Source: Acidobacteriota bacterium (GTDB lineage: Bacteria; Acidobacteriota; Thermoanaerobaculia; Gp7-AA8). From it: a stretch of DNA of 64,000 nt. Shown here piece by piece: positions 1 through 7,875 of the stretch; within the stretch, counting starts at the first letter, position 1; every line of letters begins with the position of its first letter. The position numbers and the translations under genes are program-made. The stretch covers positions 310,001 to 374,000 of the forward strand of contig QHVT01000003.1 in the NCBI GenBank assembly GCA_003223645.1, read 5' to 3'. The notes under the pieces are model-generated. The model worked only from the letters and a program-made list of their open reading frames with translations, was not told the DNA's origin and searched no databases.

Positions 1-680
1 GAAAGGAAGTGCAGGATCTCGGAGGATGGCGTGATCGGATAGCCCGCGAAGAACGTGCAGCCCGCATGCAACGCGCCGAACGCCGCGGCCTCGTTGCCGG
101 ACATGAGTAGATGCGGCGTCCCCGTGTAGCGCAGGCTTTCCAGCCTGCGCCCCAGGGAGGCAGGCTGGAAAGCCTGCCCCACACCAAAAGCTTTCAAATT
201 CGCTTCGATCACCGTTTCGCCTTTCTTGCGAAAGCGCTTCTTGATCGCGGCGCGGATTTCGTCGCCGGGAATGTCAAACATCGCCCCGAGGATGCCGATC
301 GCGACCATGTTCTTCTCGCGTGCGAGCTCGCCAAACGGGACGGCGATGCAGCGAAGCGCCGCGAGCTCCGCGGGTGGCGGATCGTTCGGCTCGTGAAAGA
401 CGACGCAGTCCGGCGACAGCGCCATCTCGCTGCGGAAGCGCGCGAAGTCGGCGAAGCGGAACACGACCAGCGCGTCATTCGATTCGGCCGGCGCGACGAG
501 CGGCGCGCTGCTGATGCGAACGGTGCTCGACGACTCGCCGCCTCGAATCTGCGGTCCGTACGCCTCGGTCTTCATGACATGCAGGCCCCGCGCGGCGCAG
601 GCCATTGCGATCAGATCGCCGGCGACGACTGCGCCGTCGCCGCCCGATCCCACGATCGAGAAAGTGATTGCGTTCTCCAT
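1..680 (-). CDS. korA: 2-oxoacid:ferredoxin oxidoreductase, fused gamma-alpha subunit (N-terminal part, runs off window)
   Basis: Oxidative decarboxylation of 2-oxoacids (2-oxoglutarate type most likely) with CoA and ferredoxin. The frame starts at ATG 678-680 and is open to the window edge. The N-terminal gamma domain shows [15 protein letters not shown], then [18 protein letters not shown], the usual gamma-subunit signature. After a linker the alpha-subunit start appears: [20 protein letters not shown] followed by YPITPSSEI. The order gamma then alpha is the normal KorA/PorA fusion. What is odd is the linker: about 20 residues ([20 protein letters not shown]) are translated from a paired palindromic repeat (124-184) with the frame kept. 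The gene diverges from feoB and shares an intergenic region with a Crp/Fnr-type palindrome. The beta subunit should lie outside the window. Family assignment is firm, the substrate is inferred. Confidence 0.9.
   Translation of the reverse strand, partial: MENAITFSIVGSGGDGAVVAGDLIAMACAARGLHVMKTEAYGPQIRGGESSSTVRISSAPLVAPAESNDALVVFRFADFARFRSEMALSPDCVVFHEPNDPPPAELAALRCIAVPFGELAREKNMVAIGILGAMFDIPGDEIRAAIKKRFRKKGETVIEANLKAFGVGQAFQPASLGRRLESLRYTGTPHLLMSGNEAAAFGALHAGCTFFAGYPITPSSEILHFL
124..184. repeat. REPIN-like paired palindrome, family A, inside korA
   Basis: Left arm GTGTAG then CGCAGGCTTTCCAGCCTGCG; the right arm is the same element inverted, ending CCCCACAC. Each arm is itself a stem-loop preceded (5') by a GTAG/GGGG-type tetranucleotide, the layout of REP pairs. 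Further copies are at 7659-7716 and 39553-39611, with a half copy at 1447-1466. This copy is entirely within a reading frame. Confidence 0.85.
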
Positions 681-737
681 GTGCGCAATGTCGCGCACCG
701 CCCGAACGCGCGGCGATGCCGCCGGTCACTACGGCGG

Positions 738-751
738 GTGACGATCGTCAC
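738..751. promoter_or_regulatory. Crp/Fnr-type operator, GTGA-N6-TCAC
   Basis: GTGACGATCGTCAC, extended by one G/C pair to a 16-bp perfect palindrome (737-752), lies between the divergent korA (start 680) and feoB (start 791). Its centre is 46 bp upstream of feoB. It fits the half-site expected for a regulator with an RExxxR recognition helix such as the one encoded at 3731-4450. Binding is inferred. Confidence 0.6.
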
Positions 752-790
752 CTCGTGCAGCGACGGCCCATCCCACGATGCACTGAGACA

Positions 791-2617
791 ATGTCTCAGC
801 TCCCAACCACCCGGAGACTCCTGCTCGTCGGCCAGCCGAACGTCGGCAAGTCGCTGATCTTCACGCGCCTCACGCATCGCTACGCGACCGTGTCCAACTA
901 TCCCGGCACGACTGTCGAGATCACGAGCGCGCTGGCGGAGGTCGACGGCGAATTGCGCGAAGTGATCGACACCCCCGGTACGAACACGCTCTCGCCGCAG
1001 TCGCATGAAGAGCGCGTCACGCGCGATCTGTTGCTCGATGCCGTCGATGCCGACGTCGTGCAGGTCGGCGACATCGGCAATCTCCGCCGCACGCTGCTGC
1101 TCTCGCTGCAGCTCGCCGAGCACGACGTCGCGTTCACGCTTTGCCTCAACATGAGCGACGAGCCGAATGCGCCGGCGATCGACATCGACGCACTCGCCGA
1201 TCGCATCGGCGTGCCTGTCGTCGCGGTGTCGGCACTGCGGCGCTGGAACCTTGAGAAACTCAAGCGGCACGCGGTGCGCCCCACACGCCCGAGATTGATC
1301 GCGCAATACTCGCAAGCCGTCGAAGAGGCGATTGCTGCGAGCGGAAAATCACGCGCCGAAGCGCTGACCGATTTGTCGGACACGTCATTCGCCACGGAGA
1401 TCGCAGCTGCACGCCTGGCGTTCGTGGACGAAGTCCTCTCGGGGAACGCAGGCTCTCCAGCCTGCGCGCCCAGGCCGGGTGAGCGCTTCGGCCACCTCTG
1501 CATGCATTCGATCTGGGGCTGGCCGATTCTTCTCGCGGTGTTGTACGCCGCCTGGCTCTTCGTCGGAAAGTTCGGCGCCGGCACGCTCGTCGATTTCGTG
1601 GAGCGCTCGATCTTCGAAGGGTGGATCAATCCGTGGGCGACGCGAATCATCGACGCGATCGTCCCGATTGCCTTCGTGCGCGACCTCCTCGTCGGTCCGT
1701 ACGGCGTGATCACGATGGCGCTTACCTACGCGATCGCCATCGTCCTTCCGGTCGTCATCACCTTCTTCACGCTTTTCGGCATCCTCGAAGACTCCGGCTA
1801 TCTGCCGCGTCTCGCGGTGATGTTGCATCGCACGTTTCGGCGCATGGGCCTCAACGGCAAGGCCGTGCTTCCGATGGTCCTCGGCCTCGGCTGCGACACG
1901 ATGGCTACGCTGACGACGCGCGTGCTGGAAACGAAGAAAGAGCGAGTGATCGTCACGATCCTTCTCGCTCTCGGCATCCCATGCTCCGCGCAGCTCGGAG
2001 TCATCATGGCCATGCTCGGCCGCCTCGGTCCGGCCGCGACGCTGATCTGGCTCGGCGTCACGCTCGTGACGATTTTCATGGTCGGGTTTCTGTCGTCGAA
2101 GGTCGTCCCCGGTACGACCGGCGACTTCATCGTCGAGATTCCGCCGATGCGCGTGCCGCGGCTGTCGAACATTCTGATCAAAGTCCTCGCGCGCACGGAG
2201 TGGTATCTCAAGGAAGCGGTCCCGCTGTTCATCGTGGGCACGCTGCTGCTGTACGTGCTCGACGCGACGCATCTGCTCGCGATCCTGCAGCGCGGCCTCT
2301 CGCCGCTCGTCGTCACGGTTCTCGGACTTCCCGCGGAAGCGGCGAACGCCTTCTTGATCGGGTTCCTGCGGCGCGATTACGGGGCCGCCGGTTTGTACGC
2401 GATGCAGCGCAGCGGCGGGCTGACTCCGAATCAAACCGTGATCGCGCTGACCGTCATCACGCTCTTCATTCCGTGCGTCGCGAACTTTCTGGTGATGATC
2501 CGCGAGCGTGGCAAGCGCGCGGCAGTTGCGATCGCCGCATTCGTGACGGTGTACGCATTCGCCATCGGCGGTGTGCTCCATGCCGCGTTCCGCATGTTCG
2601 GCGTGAGGCTCGGATGA
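791..2617 (+). CDS. feoB: Ferrous iron transporter FeoB
   Basis: GTP-dependent Fe2+ uptake across the inner membrane. The N-terminal G domain shows GQPNVGKS (G1), YPGTT (G2), DTPGT (G3) and NMSD (G4). The membrane part starts near residue 235 (WGWPILLAVLYAAWLFVGKF) and contains the conserved core LPMVLGLGCDTMATLTTRV and GIPCSAQLGVIMAM. At 608 residues it is shorter than typical FeoB (about 700-770). The start is set at ATG 791, directly before the LLLVGQPNVGKS strand; upstream in-frame starts add only low-complexity residues. A half repeat (1447-1466) is translated in the linker between G domain and first membrane helix. FeoA follows with an ATGA overlap. An operator-like palindrome lies 46 bp upstream. 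Confidence 0.93.
   Translation: MSQLPTTRRLLLVGQPNVGKSLIFTRLTHRYATVSNYPGTTVEITSALAEVDGELREVIDTPGTNTLSPQSHEERVTRDLLLDAVDADVVQVGDIGNLRRTLLLSLQLAEHDVAFTLCLNMSDEPNAPAIDIDALADRIGVPVVAVSALRRWNLEKLKRHAVRPTRPRLIAQYSQAVEEAIAASGKSRAEALTDLSDTSFATEIAAARLAFVDEVLSGNAGSPACAPRPGERFGHLCMHSIWGWPILLAVLYAAWLFVGKFGAGTLVDFVERSIFEGWINPWATRIIDAIVPIAFVRDLLVGPYGVITMALTYAIAIVLPVVITFFTLFGILEDSGYLPRLAVMLHRTFRRMGLNGKAVLPMVLGLGCDTMATLTTRVLETKKERVIVTILLALGIPCSAQLGVIMAMLGRLGPAATLIWLGVTLVTIFMVGFLSSKVVPGTTGDFIVEIPPMRVPRLSNILIKVLARTEWYLKEAVPLFIVGTLLLYVLDATHLLAILQRGLSPLVVTVLGLPAEAANAFLIGFLRRDYGAAGLYAMQRSGGLTPNQTVIALTVITLFIPCVANFLVMIRERGKRAAVAIAAFVTVYAFAIGGVLHAAFRMFGVRLG
1447..1466. repeat. Half copy of family A palindrome inside feoB
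   Basis: CGCAGGCTCTCCAGCCTGCG is one arm of the family A repeat with a single T to C change in the loop. It is translated as part of AGSPAC in the linker between the FeoB G domain and its membrane domain. The second arm is absent. Confidence 0.6.
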
Positions 2618-3054
2618 GCAACGAACGCACGTACGAATGTCCGCTGTGCGGCACCGACTTCGCCGGCACGGAATGCCGCTCGTCGTGTCCCATGTCGCGC
2701 GGCTGCGCGATGGTCCGCTGTCCGCATTGCGGATACGAATACGTCGAGAGCGGCCGATTCGCCGACATGCTTCGCCGCTGGATTCGGCGCGGACCGGAGA
2801 AAATAGCGGAGGACGGCGAGATCATTCCCGTCGCCGAGATGCGCGTCGGATCGTCGGCGCCGGTGGCGTACATCACGCCGTCATCCCCTGCGCGTCTCAA
2901 TCGACTCGCGTCCTACGGCATCGCCGCGGGAAGCGACGTGCGCCTCATCGCAAAACGTCCGGCGGTCGTGCTCGCGTGCGGCTCGTCGTCCATCGCCATC
3001 GAAGACGACGTCGCGCGCGAGATCTACGTGCGCAACACCAATCCGGCGGCGTAG
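2614..3054 (+). CDS. feoA: FeoA-domain protein with N-terminal zinc ribbon
   Basis: 146 residues. The first ~45 hold a zinc ribbon (CPLCG, then CPMSRGC and CPHCG); the C-terminal ~75 form the SH3-like FeoA domain (RLNRLASYGIAAGSDVRLI, then GSSSIAIEDDVAREIYVR). FeoA is the small cytosolic partner that supports FeoB transport. The ATG overlaps the feoB stop as ATGA, so the two are translationally coupled. The zinc ribbon is an addition to the usual ~75-residue FeoA and may sense metal or redox state (inference). Its 3' end overlaps the 3' end of the convergent VIT gene by 31 bp. Confidence 0.88.
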   Translation: MSNERTYECPLCGTDFAGTECRSSCPMSRGCAMVRCPHCGYEYVESGRFADMLRRWIRRGPEKIAEDGEIIPVAEMRVGSSAPVAYITPSSPARLNRLASYGIAAGSDVRLIAKRPAVVLACGSSSIAIEDDVAREIYVRNTNPAA

Positions 3055-3731
3055 GCCAGGAGCGCCGCGATCGATCCGATCGCAAGCGTCTCGAGACCGG
3101 CGCGCCACCACGACACGACCAGCCACCGGCTCCGCGCCGAGCCGACGGCGAAGAACACGATGAGCGTCATCGCGATCGACACCGCGAACGCGCTCTTCAC
3201 TCGCAGCACGAAAGGAAGAAGCGGAACCACTCCGCAAAGCACGAACGCGCCGAACGTGCTCCACGCCGCGCGTGACGCCGACCGGATCTGTTGCGGCAGG
3301 CCGTGTTCCTCGGACAGCATGAAGCGAATCCACCGCTCGTGGTCCGCGGTGACGATCTCCACCACGCGCTCGAGATCGTCGCCGGTGAATCCTTTCGACG
3401 CGAAGATCTGCCGCACTTCTTCGCGCTCGCCCGCGGGATCGATCGCGATGTGCCGCGTTTCCTGCGCGCGCAGCGCATCCGCTTCCTGCCGCTCCGTGCG
3501 CGTGCCGAGAAAGTTGCTGGCCGCCATCGAGAAGCCGTCGCCGAGGAGATTGGCGACGCCGAGGATGAGGATGATGGCCGGCGAGAGCTCGGCGCCGACG
3601 ACGCCGGTGACGACGGCGAACGTCGTGACCGATCCGTCGATGCCGCCGTAGACCCAGTCGCGAAGATAGCTGGACCGCGGCCCCGCCGCGAGTCGCGCGC
3701 GAATGGCCTCGGGCGTGTGCTCGTGCTCCAT
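3024..3731 (-). CDS. VIT1/CCC1 family Fe2+/Mn2+ transporter
   Basis: 235-residue membrane protein. The start of TM1 is typical (DWVYGGIDGSVTTFAVVTGV) and is followed by GVANLLGDGFSMAASNFLGT. A cytosolic helical metal-binding region rich in Glu lies between TM2 and TM3 (roughly residues 75-140), with three more hydrophobic segments to the end (LLAYAAGLVLRT). VIT/CCC1 proteins move ferrous iron or manganese out of the cytosol. The ATG overlaps the stop of the upstream Crp/Fnr gene (TGATG), so the two form an operon. It faces feoBA, so import and export of the same metal are encoded tail to tail with overlapping 3' ends. Confidence 0.9.
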   Translation of the reverse strand: MEHEHTPEAIRARLAAGPRSSYLRDWVYGGIDGSVTTFAVVTGVVGAELSPAIILILGVANLLGDGFSMAASNFLGTRTERQEADALRAQETRHIAIDPAGEREEVRQIFASKGFTGDDLERVVEIVTADHERWIRFMLSEEHGLPQQIRSASRAAWSTFGAFVLCGVVPLLPFVLRVKSAFAVSIAMTLIVFFAVGSARSRWLVVSWWRAGLETLAIGSIAALLAYAAGLVLRT

Positions 3732-4450
3732 CAAATACTGACCATCGATTCGAGCTCGCGCTTCTCGAGGACGAGAACCGTCGAGCCCTTCACTTCGATG
3801 ATCTTTCGTCGCTTGAAGTCGCTCAGCAGCCGCGTCACCGTCTCGCGCGTCGTGCCGACCATCTGCGCCATCTCTTCGTGCGTGAGGAGAACTTTGAGGC
3901 GTACCCCTTGCGGCGTGCTCTCCCCGTTGCGATTGCACCAGTCGAGCAGAAGCTTCGCGAGCTTCTCCGAGGTCGTCTGCGCCAGTCCGAGCGAGCGGAT
4001 CTCGCGCTGCGCCGACTGATACTTTTCACTGAGCTGCTGCGCCGTGTGCATGCACGCCTCGGTGTGCCCGCTGAGAAACCGCAGAAAATCCTCCCGCTTG
4101 ATGAAGTTCAACTGCGCAGGCTCGATCGTCTCCGCCGTCACTTCGTACGGCCGCCCGAGAATCGTTGCGCTCGCGCCTAACATCTCACCCGGCTCCGCGA
4201 TCTTCACGATCAGCGTCTTCCCTTCGCTCGACGAAGTCGTCAGCTTCGCCCGCCCGCTGCAGAGAATGAACACCCCGCGCGGATCCTCCCCGTCGACGAA
4301 CAGCACCGAGCCTTTCGGATAAACACTCGTGAACTTGATCGCGTCGAGCGTCTCCATCGTCCCGGGCGACATATTGCAGAACAGGCGCTCGACCTTTCGC
4401 GCGCAATCCGTGCAGCTATTTTGGATATCGATGTTGTACGGCGACGGCAT
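3731..4450 (-). CDS. Crp/Fnr-family transcriptional regulator with N-terminal cysteines
   Basis: 239 residues: an effector domain (VYPKGSVLFVDGEDPRGVFI, IAEPGEMLGASATILG) and a C-terminal winged helix whose recognition helix reads TTRETVTRLLS. RExxxR at this position is the Crp-type pattern that reads GTGA half-sites. Near the N-terminus are Cys13, Cys16 and Cys25 (SCTDC...LFC), reminiscent of the Fnr Fe-S cluster ligands though with different spacing; Cys64 is a possible fourth. The start is ATG 4448-4450, because GGAGG sits five bases before it; a GTG 15 bases upstream is less likely. A GTGA-N6-TCAC palindrome lies ~75 bp upstream, suggesting autoregulation. It is coupled to the VIT metal transporter. 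Confidence 0.9.
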   Translation of the reverse strand: MPSPYNIDIQNSCTDCARKVERLFCNMSPGTMETLDAIKFTSVYPKGSVLFVDGEDPRGVFILCSGRAKLTTSSSEGKTLIVKIAEPGEMLGASATILGRPYEVTAETIEPAQLNFIKREDFLRFLSGHTEACMHTAQQLSEKYQSAQREIRSLGLAQTTSEKLAKLLLDWCNRNGESTPQGVRLKVLLTHEEMAQMVGTTRETVTRLLSDFKRRKIIEVKGSTVLVLEKRELESMVSI

Positions 4451-4518
4451 AGATGCCTCCGTCACAGAATGTGGAGGCAGAGGCGGGTCTCAGCCTGCGA
4501 CGGGCGTCATGGATTGGC

Positions 4519-4532
4519 GTGACGGATGTCAC
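4519..4532. promoter_or_regulatory. Crp/Fnr-type operator upstream of the regulator gene
   Basis: GTGACGGATGTCAC, the same GTGA-N6-TCAC layout as at 738-751, with its centre ~75 bp upstream of the regulator start at 4450. It is consistent with autoregulation; binding is inferred. Confidence 0.55.
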
Positions 4533-4539
4533 CGGCGGT

Positions 4540-4570
4540 TGGTTACTGGGGCAGGATTTGAACCTGCGAC
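4540..4570 (-). other. tRNA 3'-end-like fragment (T-arm, acceptor 3' strand, CCA)
   Basis: On the minus strand a T-arm (GCAGG stem, TTCAAAT loop, CCTGC stem) is followed by CCCAGTA, A and CCA. I find no matching 5' acceptor strand (TACTGGG) in the preceding ~100 nt and no convincing D or anticodon arm, so it is not an intact tRNA. It shares CAGGATTTGAACCTGCGAC and the flanking GGTTGGTT with the intact initiator tRNA at 25231-25307, in the same orientation; seven acceptor positions between them differ at several bases. It could be the far end of an island inserted at a tRNA, or the remnant of another tRNA. Confidence 0.5.
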
Positions 4571-4680
4571 ACCCGTAGTGCCGTCGGCGCACGGTACTCC
4601 GAAGGCGCGCAGAAGATGATCGACCGCTGACACGACCCAACAGAGCTCGCTCTCCACTCTCCGGTAAGCTTCGGATCTGA

Positions 4681-7017
4681 ATGGTGCGTCCTACGAAGAA
4701 ACGGAACGTGTCACGGCTCCACCAGCCTGCGGACATGTCGCTCGAGGCCTGGCAGAGAGAGCTGCGCAGGCAGTTTGGCCGGGAACAGACGTTTCACATC
4801 GAGAACGTAGGTGAGCATCCGATCTTCTCCGAGTTCCGGGTCGCGAATCCCGCGAGCGGCAGCGTGTACCGCGTGGCGATTCGTGGGGCGGAGCCGGATC
4901 GGAACTTCTGCTCCTGCGCCGATTTCAAGACGAACGCTCTCGGCACCTGCAAGCACATTGAAGCCACCCTGGTCTCTCTGCTGCGGAAGCGCGGTGCGAA
5001 GCGCGCTCTGCTCGCCGGTTACCAGGCGCCGTACAGCAGCATCAGCATCGACTACGGTGCGCAGCGGCATGTGCGGTTCCGCATCCGCAGCGACTGCCCG
5101 GCGGCTCTTCGGCGCCTCGCCGGCAAGCACTTCGATGCCGGTGGCCGATTGAAAGACGAGGCCTTCGATCACTTCGATACGTTTGTTTCAGCGGCGAAGG
5201 AGATCGATCCCGAAATGCGCATCTACGAGGACGTACTGCCGTTCGTCGCAGAGGTGCGCGATGCGCGACGCAGGGCGGAGGTGATCGATGGCACGTTCGC
5301 GAAAGGCATCCGCAGCCCCGAGCTCCAGGGTCTTCTGAAGACGACGCTCTATGACTATCAGAAGGAAGGCGCGCTGTTCGCGGCTCGCGCGGGGCGGAGC
5401 CTCATCGCCGACGAGATGGGGCTCGGCAAGACGATCCAGGCCATCGCTGCCGCGGAGATCATGGCCCGGCACCTCGGCGTCGAGCGCGTGCTCGTCATCT
5501 GTCCGGCATCGCTCAAACATCAATGGTCGCAGGAGATTGCTCTCTTTTCCGATCGTTCCGCGCGCGTGATCGAGGGGCTCGTGCCCGCACGTGCCGCGGC
5601 GTTTCGCGAAGACGACTTCTTCAAGATCATAAACTACGACACCGTTCATGCGGACATCGACCGGATCCGGAGATGGGCGCCCGATCTCGTGGTCCTCGAT
5701 GAAGCTCAACGCATCAAGAACTGGTCGACGCGCACCGCCAGGTCGGTCAAGCGAATCGCCTCCGCGTATGCGGTCGTCCTCACCGGCACGCCGCTCGAGA
5801 ACCCGCTCGAAGAGCTGGTGTCGATCGTCGACTTCATCGATCCCTTCCGGCTCGGCCCGACGTACCAGTTCCTCGACGCGCATCAGACGAAAGACGAAAA
5901 CGGGCGCGTGACCGGCTACCGCGATCTCGATCGCGTTGCGACGACGCTCTCTTCCGTGGTTCTGCGGAGGCGCAAGAAGGAAGTTCTCAAGCAACTTCCG
6001 GAACGGATCGAGAAGCAATTCTTCGTGGCCATGACGCCGCAGCAGGTCCAGCATCATGAGGAGAACCGGGAGATCGTCGCGCGAATCGCGATGAAGTGGC
6101 GCAAGCACCGTCATCTATCGGAATCGGATCAGCGTCGCTTGATGATCGCACTGCAGCGCATGCGCATGTCGTGCGACAGCTCGTACCTTCTCGACGAGAC
6201 CAGCGACCATGGAAAGAAATCCGGCGAGATCACGACCCTGCTCGGCGAGATTCTGGAGGAAGAGGGGACCAAAGTCGTAGTCTTCAGTCAGTGGCTGCGC
6301 ATGCACGAGATCCTGGCCTCGCGAATCGCCGCCGCGGGATGGGGACACGTCCTCTTCCATGGCGGCATCAGCAGCCGCGCGCGTGCGGGGCTCGTGCAGC
6401 GGTTCCGCGACGATCCCGCGTGCCGCTTGTTTCTCTCCACCGACGCCGGCGGTGTCGGTCTCAACCTGCAGCACGCCAGCGTCGTCGTGAACGTCGATCT
6501 GCCATGGAATCCGGCCGTGCTCGAGCAGCGCATCGGACGCGTGCACCGCCTCGGCCAGCGCAATCCCGTGCGCGTCGTGAACTTCGTGGCCGCGGGGACG
6601 ATTGAGGAGAGCATGCTGTCGGTGCTGCGTTTCAAGAAGTCGCTGTTCGCGGGGGTGCTCGACGGAGGCGAGACCGAAATCTCTCTAGGCAAGAACCGGC
6701 TGGCCCGGTTCATGGAAAGCGTGGAAAGCGTCACGAATGCGATTCCACCCGCGGCACCGCCGCCGGAGCCGGAGCCGGAACCGGCAATCGAGTCCGGACA
6801 GCCCTTGGCGCAACTGATCGAGAGCGGCGTCGCGTTCCTGCAGCAACTTGCTGCTTCGCTCCCGGCATCCGCTCGCGTGGAAGTGAAACCGCGACACATC
6901 GAAGCGCGGAGGAACGACGACGGGTCGATGTACCTCGCCGTCCCCATGCCGAGCCGCGAGGCAATCGGCCAATTTGCGGAAGGCCTGGCGGCGCTGCTCC
7001 GCAGCATGCAGGAGTGA
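4681..7017 (+). CDS. SWIM zinc finger plus SNF2-family DNA-dependent ATPase
   Basis: 778 residues. A SWIM finger (CSC...CKH, residues ~77-95) leads a Swi2/Snf2 motor. The motor shows Walker A in ADEMGLGKT (243-251), the DEAQ box (340-343), ASAYAVVLTGTPLENPLEEL, and C-lobe motifs VVFSQW, STDAGGVGLNLQHA and QRIGRVHRLGQ. Such proteins translocate on double-stranded DNA and remodel bound proteins; bacterial relatives include HepA/RapA-like factors and helicase parts of some defence systems. A Pro/Glu-rich linker (~residue 690) precedes a short C-terminal domain of unknown role. It stands alone, with no methylase or nuclease next to it, and begins 110 bp inside the tRNA-like fragment. Family assignment is firm, the role is open. 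Confidence 0.9.
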   Translation: MVRPTKKRNVSRLHQPADMSLEAWQRELRRQFGREQTFHIENVGEHPIFSEFRVANPASGSVYRVAIRGAEPDRNFCSCADFKTNALGTCKHIEATLVSLLRKRGAKRALLAGYQAPYSSISIDYGAQRHVRFRIRSDCPAALRRLAGKHFDAGGRLKDEAFDHFDTFVSAAKEIDPEMRIYEDVLPFVAEVRDARRRAEVIDGTFAKGIRSPELQGLLKTTLYDYQKEGALFAARAGRSLIADEMGLGKTIQAIAAAEIMARHLGVERVLVICPASLKHQWSQEIALFSDRSARVIEGLVPARAAAFREDDFFKIINYDTVHADIDRIRRWAPDLVVLDEAQRIKNWSTRTARSVKRIASAYAVVLTGTPLENPLEELVSIVDFIDPFRLGPTYQFLDAHQTKDENGRVTGYRDLDRVATTLSSVVLRRRKKEVLKQLPERIEKQFFVAMTPQQVQHHEENREIVARIAMKWRKHRHLSESDQRRLMIALQRMRMSCDSSYLLDETSDHGKKSGEITTLLGEILEEEGTKVVVFSQWLRMHEILASRIAAAGWGHVLFHGGISSRARAGLVQRFRDDPACRLFLSTDAGGVGLNLQHASVVVNVDLPWNPAVLEQRIGRVHRLGQRNPVRVVNFVAAGTIEESMLSVLRFKKSLFAGVLDGGETEISLGKNRLARFMESVESVTNAIPPAAPPPEPEPEPAIESGQPLAQLIESGVAFLQQLAASLPASARVEVKPRHIEARRNDDGSMYLAVPMPSREAIGQFAEGLAALLRSMQE

Positions 7018-7208
7018 CTCGATGGGGAGCACCGAAGACAAGGTTCGGCACTCGCAGCTCCTCCGAAGTTGTCGGGCGAAGAGTCGGCTCGTTTTGGTGT
7101 TCTACACTCCTTGGAGAGCCTTCAAAGGCAGAACGGCCGGGGTCATCTCCAGGCATGCCGGGCCCACGGTGCTAAGGTGAAGGCCTTTGTGACGTAAGGA
7201 GCGGAGTC

Positions 7209-7445
7209 ATGACCACGATTTCTATCGAAGAGGCTCAGGCGAAGCTGCCGGATTTGATCCACCGCCTCCACTCGGGCGACGAGGTCGTCATCACCGAAAA
7301 CAATCAGCCGGTGGCTCGGCTGGTCCACACGGCAGCTGAGCCGCTGCGGAAGCCTCGCCAACCGGGAATCCTCCGAGGATCGGTGGTGTACATGGCCCCG
7401 GACTTCGACGCGCCTCTGGAAGAGTTCAGGGACTACATGGAATGA
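7209..7445 (+). CDS. Phd/YefM-family antitoxin
   Basis: 78 residues: MTTISIEEAQAKLPDLIHRL, then VVITENNQPVARLV, the standard Phd/YefM fold that binds its own promoter and neutralises a VapC/PIN or Doc/RelE toxin with its C-terminal tail. A good ribosome site (AAGGAG, 7196-7201) precedes the ATG. The stop overlaps the ATG of a vapC-like frame (ATGA), the usual toxin-antitoxin coupling. That toxin is broken, so this is now an orphan antitoxin. Confidence 0.88.
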   Translation: MTTISIEEAQAKLPDLIHRLHSGDEVVITENNQPVARLVHTAAEPLRKPRQPGILRGSVVYMAPDFDAPLEEFRDYME

Positions 7446-7534
7446 GAGTCCTTCTCGATACCCATGCGGTGATCTGGTAGGTCGATCAGGACAGTCTCCT
7501 GAGCAACGCATCTCACGCCGCGATTGCTGACCCA
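7442..7534 (+). pseudogene. Remnant of a VapC/PIN-domain toxin gene
   Basis: The ATG overlaps the antitoxin stop. It reads MRVLLDTHAVIW, then TAG, then VDQDSLLSNASHAAIADP in the same frame. This is the start of a PIN-domain toxin (LLDTHxxIWW carries the first active-site Asp). The second Trp codon has become a stop, and homology ends after ~31 codons, so both a nonsense mutation and a 3' truncation are present. A family A repeat sits 125 bp further on. No functional toxin can be made. Confidence 0.8.
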
Positions 7535-7658
7535 TTCGCGCCATCCGGCTCATCGTCCTCGGCGTTGAACGTCGGAGAATCCGCCTCGGTCCGTGAAGGA
7601 AACGGGAGGACGATCCTGACAAGCAATAGCGACGCACCGTTTTGCTGTCGAGCAGGTC

Positions 7659-7716
7659 GTGTAGCGCAGGCTTTCCAGCCTGCGACCGGGGACAGGCTGG
7701 AAAGCCTGTCCTACAC
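7659..7716. repeat. REPIN-like paired palindrome, family A
   Basis: GTGTAG plus CGCAGGCTTTCCAGCCTGCG, then a short spacer and the inverted copy GACAGGCTGGAAAGCCTGTC plus CTACAC. Both arms carry the GTAG tetranucleotide (the right one inverted), the hallmark of REP elements recognised by RAYT proteins. It lies in the remains of the toxin locus. Confidence 0.85.
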
Positions 7717-7830
7717 GAGGAAGAACGGAGCTCAACGGTTCGCCCGCGGAGGAATTGGCCGGCCGAAGTCGCGCTCATACGCCTTGCGCAACCGCTGCAC
7801 ATGCGGAATGAGATCCGCGTGCGCCGAGGG

Positions 7831-7856
7831 ACCGGGCGCGCCGAAGCGCGCCCGGT
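7831..7856 (-). terminator. GC-rich hairpin after the 7876-8439 gene
   Basis: ACCGGGCGCGC, loop CGAA, GCGCGCCCGGT: an 11-bp perfect stem 20 bp beyond the stop codon of the minus-strand gene. No U-tract follows, so termination at this hairpin is inferred. Confidence 0.5.
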
Positions 7857-7875
7857 CTGGACTACTTGTGTCGCG

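Noticed and set aside
4537-4640. Complete tRNA gene (possibly with long variable arm) or tmRNA
   Set aside because: Only the T-arm and the acceptor 3' strand are present; no partner for the acceptor strand, D arm or anticodon arm could be fitted.
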